Source: an uncultured Eubacteriales bacterium
Lineage (GTDB): Bacteria > Bacillota > Clostridia > TANB77 > CAG-508
Assembly: GCA_902492015.1 (NCBI GenBank)
Contig: CABUJR010000030.1
Span: forward strand, 1 to 7,310
Direction: 5' to 3'
DNA length: 7,310 nt
The notes beneath the pieces are model-generated. The model searched no databases and had not been told where the DNA came from. It saw only the letters and a list, made by a program, of their open reading frames with translations. This document shows positions 1 through 5,568 of this stretch, one piece after another (positions within the stretch are counted from its first letter, which is position 1; every line of letters begins with the position of its first letter). The position numbers and the translations under genes are program-made.

Positions 1-252
1 TTTTTGAAAATACACATTTAGTAACCAATAATACCCTTCAATTAAAACAAAATATTTTCTACTTCTTACTTTTTCACTTCTCCATCTACAAGTTGGATGT
101 TTTTTTAACATAACCTCTATAGCTTTTCTTAAATCAACATGTGATATTTCTTTTCCATGTTTAGTCGTTAATCCTAAATTGTGTAATCTATTTAAAATTT
201 TATTGTATGATAAAAAAATACTATCTAAAGCTTGCTCCGAATCTCTGAACAC
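1..252 (-). CDS. Unrecognised protein, partial (N-terminal 84 residues)
   Basis: This is an open frame on the minus strand that runs off the left edge without a stop. It begins at GTG (252-250); an in-frame TGA lies two codons upstream, so no earlier start is possible. An AAGGAAG Shine-Dalgarno stands about 9 nt before the GTG. The visible 84 residues start (M/V)FRDSEQALDS and are rich in Lys, Arg and aromatic residues, with a basic stretch (WRSEKVRSRKYF) near residues 61-72. There is no signal peptide or membrane segment, and I do not recognise the family. It has the same orientation as the replication operon but is separated from it by 315 bp holding a terminator and a structured region, so it probably starts its own transcript. 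A gene next to a possible origin could act in transfer or replication, but nothing in the protein itself shows that. Confidence 0.6.
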   Translation of the reverse strand, partial: MFRDSEQALDSIFLSYNKILNRLHNLGLTTKHGKEISHVDLRKAIEVMLKKHPTCRWRSEKVRSRKYFVLIEGYYWLLNVYFQK

Positions 253-279
253 TTTTCATCACTTCCTTAATATAAAAAT

Positions 280-439
280 TTATTAATGCTTGTTTATGTA
301 GCATTAATAATAAGCAAAATTTATTTTGCTCGAATATAGGTAATATTTTTTAGTACCTAATATTCGCCAGCGTGGTGTTTTGACACCCTTTTGGCTGTTT
401 AGGGAAAAATCCCTAAAACCCTTTTTGTCTCTCCGAGGG
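280..439. other. Dense stem-loop cluster, candidate cis-acting origin (oriT or sso)
   Basis: Six inverted repeats lie end to end with almost no unpaired DNA between them. They are: TTATTAATGC 280-289 with 301-310; AGCAAAAT 313-320 with 323-330 (2-nt centre); CGAATAT+AGGTA 331-342 with 354-366 (one bulged base); GCCA 366-369 with 392-395 enclosing GGTGT 374-378 / ACACC 383-387; TTTAGGGA 398-405 with 410-417 around an AAAA loop; and CCCT 419-422 with 436-439. The part from 361 to 440 is visibly richer in G+C than its surroundings. No open frame explains it. Tandem hairpins like these are typical of transfer origins and single-strand origins, and the site lies beside replication genes. No relaxase gene or nick motif is visible, so the origin role is inference. 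A structured RNA read on the minus strand is an alternative. Confidence 0.5.
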
Positions 440-480
440 AAATTTTTATTCATTTTTTTAGTAACTCTTGTTTGTATTTT

Positions 481-515
481 AGAAAAAGTTTGAACAAAAA
501 ATTCAAACTTTTTCT
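481..515. terminator. Bidirectional terminator after the replication operon
   Basis: A perfect 14-bp inverted repeat (AGAAAAAGTTTGAA, 481-494, with 502-515) surrounds a 7-nt loop. Each arm carries an A-run on its outer left and a T-run on its outer right, so either strand gives a hairpin ending in U residues. It lies about 50 bp past the stop of the DnaC-like gene on the minus strand and is well placed to end that operon. It would also shield the plus-strand promoter at 517-545 from upstream transcription. Confidence 0.7.
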
Positions 516-516
516 A

Positions 517-545
517 TTTACAATTGTTATAATTTATATTATAAT
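517..545 (+). promoter_or_regulatory. Sigma-A-type promoter facing the 3' end of the DnaC-like gene
   Basis: TTTACA (517-522) and a perfect TATAAT (540-545) are separated by exactly 17 bp, with predicted start near 552. It points rightwards into the antisense strand of the DnaC-like gene, whose stop is at 568. A plus-strand hairpin with a T-rich tail follows at once (567-597), so the transcript would be only about 50-60 nt. In DNA this AT-rich, a chance match is possible. Confidence 0.4.
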
Positions 546-566
546 TTTATTAGGTTTTTAGATTGA

Positions 567-597
567 GTTAGCAAATAGTTTGGTCGCTTATGCTAAC
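567..597 (+). terminator. Possible plus-strand terminator overlapping the end of the DnaC-like gene
   Basis: GTTAGCA (567-573) and TGCTAAC (591-597) can form a 7-bp stem with a 17-nt loop. On the plus strand it is followed directly by a T-rich run (TTTTTCTTTTGTTTTTC). The minus strand has no such tail, so the signal is directional. It would stop transcripts from the promoter at 517-545 and limit antisense reading into the DnaC-like gene. The stem is short and the loop long, so efficiency is uncertain. Confidence 0.35.
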
Positions 598-1422
598 TTT
601 TTCTTTTGTTTTTCTTTCTTCTGTAATTGCAATTCCATAACACATTTCATTCAGAACTTCAACGATTTCTTCTGAAATTTCTGTATCATTTTCAGTAGAT
701 AATTGTTCAATTAATTGCTCTTTATTATATCTTGTTGTAATAACAATTGGTAATTCATTATCATATCTATTACTAATAATTTTATATAACTTTTCCAAAG
801 CCCATTTGCTTAAATTTTCATTACCAAAATCATCAATAATTAACATATCTACATTAGAATATAGTTCAATAATTTCTATTTCTGATAGTCCTTCTTTGTT
901 AAATGATGCTTTAATTCTATCAATTATAGAACTACTTTTTTCCATTAATACAATTTTATTTTGTTCAATTATTTTATTCGCAATGCAAGCTCCAAAATAT
1001 GTTTTTTCATAACCTATATTTCCATAAATAATTAATCCATTCTTCATCTCAGATTTAATGCATAAATCTGTAAATTTTATTAATTGATTTATAACATTTT
1101 TCTCTTTGTATGTATCACTAAAATTTTCAAAATTATATTTTTGTAATCTCTTTTTCATATAGTTATCTTTATAGATATTATTAATAATTTTTCTATACTT
1201 TTCCTGTCTTTGTTTTTCTTCTTGTTCTAAATCAAATTCTTTCCAAAATTGAATTGCTTTTTCACAATTACATCTTTCATATTCGATCATGTTTTTATCA
1301 TAATTTACATACAAATAATCCAATCCAATTGGCTTTAAATTTTTATTACAAAATCCACATTTTGCACCTTCATTGGTGATAACTTTATAATTTGAATTCT
1401 TTAAATCCACTTTTATTCTCAT
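568..1422 (-). CDS. DnaC-like helicase-loader ATPase with degenerate Walker A
   Basis: This 284-aa protein has the layout of mobile-element DnaC/IstB-type AAA+ helicase loaders. An N-terminal zinc knuckle uses C22, C25, C51 and C53. A charged helical linker follows (about 60-110), and then the ATPase core. Walker B is LIIDD at 194-198, and the sensor-1 strand is IVITTRYN at 226-233. Walker A reads GNIGYEKT (134-141): the glycine normally just before the lysine is E139, while K140 and T141 are kept. GAA differs from a Gly codon (GGA) by one base, so nucleotide binding may be weakened. The start ATG directly abuts AAGGAG with no spacing, an in-frame stop lies four codons upstream, and the gene overlaps the preceding replication gene by 38 bp, which suggests translational coupling. 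The expected role is loading the host replicative helicase onto the element's origin. The family call is firm; activity is not. Confidence 0.88.
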   Translation of the reverse strand: MRIKVDLKNSNYKVITNEGAKCGFCNKNLKPIGLDYLYVNYDKNMIEYERCNCEKAIQFWKEFDLEQEEKQRQEKYRKIINNIYKDNYMKKRLQKYNFENFSDTYKEKNVINQLIKFTDLCIKSEMKNGLIIYGNIGYEKTYFGACIANKIIEQNKIVLMEKSSSIIDRIKASFNKEGLSEIEIIELYSNVDMLIIDDFGNENLSKWALEKLYKIISNRYDNELPIVITTRYNKEQLIEQLSTENDTEISEEIVEVLNEMCYGIAITEERKTKEKVSISDQTIC

Positions 1423-1894
1423 CTCCTTCTTTTTCTATTTTATTTCTAATCTTTTTCTCTTCTTTAGTGTTACGTTGCGTTATTGTAACGTTACTTTTTT
1501 CTGTTTCACTTTTCTTTTTTTCACGATATTTTTGTTGTCTTAAACAATTTTGTAGTCTGATTTCTTCAAGTTTATCAGCACTTTGGTACTTAGACCAATT
1601 TTTGATTTTATAAAAATTTTCTTCTATAATAATCATTTTTAATTCTTCAAATTTTTCCAAACATTTTGTGATTTTTTTCCTAGACTTTCCCATAATCTTT
1701 GAAAATTCATCAACTGTCATTGGTTTATCTTCTGTTATTGATAATCTACCTTGATAATTACATTTCATTGCTATTGTTAAAAGTTGTATCCATACTCTAA
1801 TTAGTGTATCTCCATCTCTTTCACTTTCTAGCAATTTTATTTTGTTATTATCAAAAAAATCCGTAGATAATTTTAACCATTGTAAATTAGCCAT
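1385..1894 (-). CDS. Phage replisome organiser N-terminal domain protein
   Basis: This 169-aa protein begins ANLQWLKLSTDFFDNNKIK and continues with ESERDGDTLIRVWIQLL, the pattern of the phage replisome organiser N-terminal (DnaD-like, winged helix) family. Residues about 5-110 form this DNA-binding domain. The remainder (about 115-169) is a basic, Lys/Glu-rich tail with RQQKYREKKK. Many relatives carry a further C-terminal DnaD-type domain that is absent here, so this is a short form. The likely role is origin recognition and recruitment of the DnaC-like partner encoded next, whose start lies inside this gene. AGGAGG stands only 2 nt before the ATG at 1894; an in-frame TGA five codons upstream excludes an earlier start, and the family's usual N-terminus matches this one. 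A CGTT-rich repeat cluster lies in the tail-coding part (1469-1494). Confidence 0.85.
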   Translation of the reverse strand: MANLQWLKLSTDFFDNNKIKLLESERDGDTLIRVWIQLLTIAMKCNYQGRLSITEDKPMTVDEFSKIMGKSRKKITKCLEKFEELKMIIIEENFYKIKNWSKYQSADKLEEIRLQNCLRQQKYREKKKSETEKSNVTITQRNTKEEKKIRNKIEKEGDENKSGFKEFKL

Positions 1895-1922
1895 ATCCTC
1901 CTTTCCTCACTTTCTTTTGAAT

Positions 1923-2120
1923 CTAATCTATTGATTCTTGTTCCATTTTTGTTAAATATTCATCTAAAGCTTGTACTCTAAATAAATATTTTCCACCTAC
2001 TTTAGCACATGGTATTTGCTTTCTTCTTACTAGTTGATTAATTAACCAATAAGAAATTCCTAAATACTCACTTGCTTCTTTCATCGTTAGTGTTGTTCTT
2101 TGAATCTTTTGTAGTTCCAT
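1923..2120 (-). CDS. Excisionase-type helix-turn-helix protein
   Basis: This 65-aa protein consists of a MerR-like/HTH_17 DNA-binding fold. A helix-turn-helix (TMKEASEYLGISYWLINQLV, about residues 12-31) is followed by the family's wing (KQIPCAKVGGKYLF) and a short C-terminal helix (ALDEYLTKME). This domain is typical of small excisionases and related regulators on integrative elements. As first gene of the replication operon, driven by a promoter built like the integrase promoter, it probably acts as Xis or as a control protein. It lies 28 bp upstream of the replisome organiser gene. AGGAGG is placed 7 nt before the ATG at 2120, an ideal spacing. Whether it bends DNA at the attachment site, represses transcription through the GTTAAC sites, or both, cannot be told from sequence. 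Confidence 0.88.
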   Translation of the reverse strand: MELQKIQRTTLTMKEASEYLGISYWLINQLVRRKQIPCAKVGGKYLFRVQALDEYLTKMEQESID

Positions 2121-2161
2121 AATATCACCTCCTGTTTTTTTGTAATTTAATATTGACTTTT

Positions 2162-2194
2162 GTTAACAAATGTATTATATTGTTTGTAGTTAAC
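2162..2194. promoter_or_regulatory. GTTAAC operator pair in the HTH/replication promoter
   Basis: GTTAAC occurs at 2162-2167 and 2189-2194, 27 bp apart start to start. Read on the minus strand, one copy lies in the -35/-10 spacer and the other starts 6 bp after the -10. A protein bound at both would block RNA polymerase. The integrase promoter has the same arrangement. The binding protein is not identified. Confidence 0.65.
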
Positions 2195-2202
2195 TCTGTA
2201 AA
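2174..2202 (-). promoter_or_regulatory. Promoter of the HTH/replication operon
   Basis: On the minus strand, TTTACA (2202-2197) and a perfect TATAAT (2179-2174) are separated by 17 bp. The predicted start is near 2167, giving a leader of about 45 nt with AGGAGG in front of the HTH gene. GTTAAC copies sit in the spacer and at the start point, so repression by a protein bound there is expected. Confidence 0.75.
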
Positions 2203-2218
2203 TACTTTTTAGTGTATT

Positions 2219-2260
2219 TTGATAGCAGGTTAACTTTATTAAATTTCGTAAACTGTTAAC
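2219..2260 (+). promoter_or_regulatory. GTTAAC pair and weak promoter before the zinc-knuckle gene
   Basis: GTTAAC occurs at 2229-2234 and 2255-2260, 26 bp apart; the second copy directly abuts the GGAGG ribosome binding site (2261-2265). TTGATA (2219-2224) is a good -35 candidate, but the sequence 15-18 bp downstream (AAATTT region) is a poor -10, so the promoter is weak, needs an activator, or lies elsewhere. The spacing matches the other two pairs, which argues for the same binding protein. Confidence 0.45.
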
Positions 2261-2269
2261 GGAGGAATT

Positions 2270-3319
2270 ATGAACAAATTAAAAATTGATGAACCTATTA
2301 GTATATTTGTTTCAAAGAACGAAACACTTACACATAAAGCATTTTTATATGCAAAAACAAAATCATCTAAGCCAAAATATTATAATCTAAAAAACATTAA
2401 TACAGGTTATTTTACTATTAATACTACAACTACCACTCAGACACTTTGTACTGAACTTATTAACTTTTTAAATTGTAATTTTGATAATTATGATGATTGT
2501 TTTATGTGGTTTACTAAGTTTTTTACTTCATACATCATATATACTGGTGAAGATGATATAAATAAATTTGAAGTAAATAAACTTTATTCTTTTAATAAAG
2601 TAAAAGAATTATTTGAAAAATATTTTGAAGAAATAAAAAATGACTCAAAACGTGGTCAAAAACTATTATCAGAATTTGTTGATTATATATTTAACATTAA
2701 TAATATTGAAGAAATTAAAGATTTTACTTCTAAAATAAGATTTTATATTTATTATAACTCTCATGCTAAAAAGCTAGATAGATTTATAAATAACTACTTT
2801 TCTATGCCACAAGGCTTTTCTTTTAGAACAATATCTGGTATTAAAGGATCTACAGAAAAAGATTTAATCAAATTCTTTAAGTCTGCTCCAGATTATGATG
2901 TTGAACCAGATTATAGTTCTAGTAATGACAATATTTATGGAATTTTATATGTTACATTGTTTCAATTTGTACTTAATAATAAATATCTTATAAAAAAATG
3001 TAAGAATTGTGGTAAATACTTTATAACAGATAATGCACGCATTAATTACTGTAATAATTTATACAAAGGAAAACAAACTTGTAGAGATATCGGAAACCAA
3101 ATTGCTCAAAGAATTAAACAAGAAAATGAGATTGTTTATGGTAAATATCGTAAGATTTATGCCAAAAAAGCAATGCTAGTAAACCGTAATCCTGATATAG
3201 AATTTTATAAGATTGATTATGAAAATTGGAAAAAGCAAGCTAAGGAATTTATGGATGCCATTAGATCTGAAAAGAAAACTTATAAAGAATTTGATAAATG
3301 GTTGGAAGAAAACAAATAA
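2270..3319 (+). CDS. Zinc-knuckle protein of the DUF6076 type, function unknown
   Basis: This is a 349-aa soluble protein. Residues 1-240 are Lys/Asn/aromatic-rich with no motif I recognise. Residues 244-271 hold a probable zinc site, C244-x2-C247, C261 and C271, within KKCKNCGKYF and a later TCRDIG. A basic helical region follows (about 275-345). This C-terminal pattern resembles DUF6076 and, more loosely, CGNR zinc fingers; I make the assignment from memory of the pattern. GGAGG stands 4 nt before the ATG at 2270. The gene stands alone, divergent from the replication operon and convergent with the defence operon, sharing a terminator with the latter. A pair of GTTAAC sites in its leader suggests control together with excision and replication genes rather than with the defence cargo. 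It could be a nucleic-acid-binding regulator, but no catalytic residues are evident. Confidence 0.65.
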   Translation: MNKLKIDEPISIFVSKNETLTHKAFLYAKTKSSKPKYYNLKNINTGYFTINTTTTTQTLCTELINFLNCNFDNYDDCFMWFTKFFTSYIIYTGEDDINKFEVNKLYSFNKVKELFEKYFEEIKNDSKRGQKLLSEFVDYIFNINNIEEIKDFTSKIRFYIYYNSHAKKLDRFINNYFSMPQGFSFRTISGIKGSTEKDLIKFFKSAPDYDVEPDYSSSNDNIYGILYVTLFQFVLNNKYLIKKCKNCGKYFITDNARINYCNNLYKGKQTCRDIGNQIAQRIKQENEIVYGKYRKIYAKKAMLVNRNPDIEFYKIDYENWKKQAKEFMDAIRSEKKTYKEFDKWLEENK

Positions 3320-3347
3320 AGGAAAAGTTTATTGCTTTTCCTTATTT
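3314..3347. terminator. Shared bidirectional terminator between convergent genes
   Basis: AAGGAAAAG (3319-3327) pairs perfectly with CTTTTCCTT (3335-3343) around the loop TTTATTG. Outer AAATA/TATTT pairing extends the stem past one bulged A. The 26-bp gap between the stops of the zinc-knuckle gene (3319) and the HEPN-like gene (3346) is almost entirely this hairpin, which overlaps both stop codons. It can end transcription from both sides. Confidence 0.75.
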
Positions 3348-4248
3348 ATATAATCATTTCATAATCTATAATATCTCTTATATCATTTTCAAGTAAATAG
3401 TCATCAGAAATATATTCACCCCATTCACAATCACATGATATTAATTGATGCCCACATATAGGACACATTTCCCAGTCACATCCATCTAGATGAATTTCTC
3501 CTTTTTTAGCTCCACAATCGCCACAGTACTTGCAATCAATTGAATAATATGAATCATTCGTATTGAACTTATAATTATAAAATTTGTCTTCATCTCCATA
3601 TTTTATTCTCTTATATGCATTATTATCTTTTGTAAGTATATACGAATAGTATTGATTTTCCTCAATATCCTCTTTAAACTGTTTTAATTGTTTTTTAGTA
3701 AACTCAATTCCTCTAAAAACCTCAAAATCCTTTGCATTATGTAAAATATTCTCAATAACATATTTATATTCTTCATTTTGATATTTATGGTGAAAAATTC
3801 TATAGTGTAATTTTATATAAAGCTCAAATAACTTACAATATTTTCTTTTTATTTCAATCGAATTAGCATTTACTTTAAAATGAATAAAATTATTTCTTAT
3901 ATTACCACAAGTAATCAATAAATCAGTTTCATTTTGTGAAAACAATTTTGGCTTTAAATTTTGCAATCTTGCTATCGATTTCGAATATGTTATAGTTTTT
4001 GCTTTATCGCTAATTTTCTCATCAATATTTTCATAAATCAAACTTTCGTTAATTCTAAACAGAGCTTCTTTTAATAGTAATTCAATTGCTTGAACCAATA
4101 ATATAAATGTTGTTTTCCACTTTCTTTTTTCTTCTATAGAATTTCTATCTTCATCATGGCTTTCATCATATCCTATCTTTTTATAATAGTATAATGTTTC
4201 TTTAATATAATCATATGAATTCTCTATTAAATTTAATTCAAAATTCAT
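3346..4248 (-). CDS. HEPN-like protein with C-terminal zinc cluster, candidate RNase effector
   Basis: This 300-aa protein is not an established CBASS component known to me. The N-terminal 150 residues look like an all-helical HEPN domain: a helix with QAIELLLKEAL (53-63) and then IRNNFIHF, giving R118-x4-H123, the Rx4-6H motif of HEPN ribonucleases, with the usual polar Asn after the Arg. The middle (150-235) is charged and without motif. Residues 239-274 form a Cys/His cluster: C239, C242, C245, H253, C257, C262, C265, H267, C272 and C274, including CPICG and ending CDC, probably binding one or two zinc ions. It is the last gene of the operon, 21 bp after the CD-NTase stop, and lacks a clear Shine-Dalgarno, so translation may depend on coupling. 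Cleavage of cellular or phage RNA, with the zinc cluster binding nucleic acid or a partner, is inference; a non-catalytic HEPN is possible. Confidence 0.65.
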   Translation of the reverse strand: MNFELNLIENSYDYIKETLYYYKKIGYDESHDEDRNSIEEKRKWKTTFILLVQAIELLLKEALFRINESLIYENIDEKISDKAKTITYSKSIARLQNLKPKLFSQNETDLLITCGNIRNNFIHFKVNANSIEIKRKYCKLFELYIKLHYRIFHHKYQNEEYKYVIENILHNAKDFEVFRGIEFTKKQLKQFKEDIEENQYYSYILTKDNNAYKRIKYGDEDKFYNYKFNTNDSYYSIDCKYCGDCGAKKGEIHLDGCDWEMCPICGHQLISCDCEWGEYISDDYLLENDIRDIIDYEMII

Positions 4249-4269
4249 CTTATATTTTCTCGCTTTCTT

Positions 4270-5568
4270 TTAAACCCTTATTGGAACATCAATTTTTCCT
4301 TTAGCTATACATACATCATTTTTTATTATATATGCTTCAACATAATGGTCACCATCAAATTTAGAATATTCAGTATGTGTATAACTATTTGTTTCTAAAA
4401 TTTGTCCCCTAATATCGTTTTTTTGTTTAGCTAAATCTCCTTCGTTTTTTACTTTCCAAAGAATTTTATCTATACCATAATTCATAATTTCTGCTTTATT
4501 TACTATGTAAAATTCTAATTTTTTATCCCTCTTTAGAAACACATGATTTGTTATCATATCCCTTAAACTAGCTGGGCGGAATCCATCTTGTGTTACTATA
4601 CAATCCAATTTTAAATTTAATACTACATCAACAGGATATTCATCTTCAATAAATTCTTCTGTATGATCATAAGCGTATTGTTCTTTTTCTTCTTCCTCAT
4701 TTTGTGCTTTAGGAAATTCTTTTCCAAAAAGATTTCTTAATTCTTTATTTAAATTTTTAGAATCCTCATTTAAATCTTTAATTTTGTTATAAGCTTTTGT
4801 GGCTTTTTTTACGAATTTTCCTCCATCATCATTATATATTTTTTGATTACTTCCTATTGCAAACCAATAACTCTGATCTTTATCTTCATTCTTTAAAAAC
4901 TCAAAAATATCTTTAACTAGATTTAAATAATTTTCATATCCACAATTTTGATATTCCTTCTTCTTTTCAAGGAAATTATTAGTTAAAGTGTCAATTAATA
5001 AGCCTTTAAATTTAAATCCTTTTTTGTTTTTCCATGATCTAAGCATATGACATATATTTGTAAAATTTCCATTTGTGTCATCATCTTTTTTCTTACATTC
5101 GTCTATTTCTGGAATTGGATTTGTAATCTTCCAGCTTCCTCCATCATTTGTATCTGGATATTTAAATGAATCATCATTTTGCTTAAATCCTGGAACTAAT
5201 TCTACTGTGTATTTTGTAAAGTTTATTACTACAACTTGTCCATCACCTTTTAAGTCTGTATTAGGATATTTTTCTTTCAATACATTTTTTACTTCTTGTA
5301 ATAATTGAGATTGTTTATTTCCATCATTATCATTTATTCTATCATAAACACTCTTAGGTAGATTAAAAAGTATGTCCAAATCACTTGTATTTTTTATTGC
5401 TGTAGTTCTACCAACTGAACCTACAATATACATATTAGATTCGTCATCATCTATGTCATAATAATGTTTATTTAGTTTTTTTGTAATGCCTTTTACTGTT
5501 GTTTGCATATCTTCAAAATTATCTAGTTTTATGTTGTTACAGAAATCACAAAAATCATCTTTAATCAT
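4270..5568 (-). CDS. CBASS-like CD-NTase (SMODS) with C-terminal AGS-C sensor
   Basis: This 432-aa protein has two parts. Residues 1 to about 285 are a SMODS-type nucleotidyltransferase of the cGAS/DncV-like group: YIVGSVGRTTAI carries the GS motif (G50-S51), SDLDILF gives D63 and D65, and VELVPGF gives the third acidic residue E123, so the metal-binding triad is intact. GSWKITNPIPE (144-154) and LRSWK (176-180) are also typical. An acidic linker (about 286-300) leads to residues 305-432, an AGS-C sensor domain, with WKVKNEGDLA, RGQI and a GDHYVEAYII segment. Enzymes of this type make cyclic or linear oligonucleotide signals; AGS-C is predicted to sense nucleotides. The product cannot be predicted here. 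The ATG follows the TAA of the SLATT gene with no gap, indicating coupled translation at a fixed ratio. No Cap2/Cap3 genes are present, consistent with a minimal (type I-like) arrangement. Confidence 0.9.
   Translation of the reverse strand: MIKDDFCDFCNNIKLDNFEDMQTTVKGITKKLNKHYYDIDDDESNMYIVGSVGRTTAIKNTSDLDILFNLPKSVYDRINDNDGNKQSQLLQEVKNVLKEKYPNTDLKGDGQVVVINFTKYTVELVPGFKQNDDSFKYPDTNDGGSWKITNPIPEIDECKKKDDDTNGNFTNICHMLRSWKNKKGFKFKGLLIDTLTNNFLEKKKEYQNCGYENYLNLVKDIFEFLKNEDKDQSYWFAIGSNQKIYNDDGGKFVKKATKAYNKIKDLNEDSKNLNKELRNLFGKEFPKAQNEEEEKEQYAYDHTEEFIEDEYPVDVVLNLKLDCIVTQDGFRPASLRDMITNHVFLKRDKKLEFYIVNKAEIMNYGIDKILWKVKNEGDLAKQKNDIRGQILETNSYTHTEYSKFDGDHYVEAYIIKNDVCIAKGKIDVPIRV

Noticed and set aside
280..439. 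CRISPR array
   Set aside because: The repeats here are different inverted repeats, not identical direct repeats with regular spacers, and no cas gene is present.
280..440. tRNA or rRNA gene
   Set aside because: Hairpins are present, but no cloverleaf, anticodon arm or CCA-type end can be assembled, and no rRNA-like conserved stretch is seen.
806..1012. Open frame of 68 codons on the plus strand
   Set aside because: It is antisense to the conserved Walker region of the DnaC-like gene, has no ribosome binding site and encodes a low-complexity Ile/Ser/Leu-rich product; a shadow frame.
1392..1613. Open frame of 73 codons on the plus strand, Phe/Leu/Ser-rich and looking membrane-like
   Set aside because: It is the complement of the Lys/Glu-rich tail of the replisome organiser; such tails always give Phe/Leu/Ser-rich antisense frames, and no ribosome binding site precedes it.
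5075..5308. Open frame of 77 codons on the plus strand
   Set aside because: It lies antisense to the catalytic region of the CD-NTase, without ribosome binding site or recognisable product.
3346..5568. MNT-HEPN toxin-antitoxin pair
   Set aside because: A nucleotidyltransferase next to a HEPN-like gene recalls this family, but MNT antitoxins are small single-domain proteins. The enzyme here is a 432-aa SMODS/AGS-C protein translationally coupled to a SLATT gene, which fits CBASS far better.
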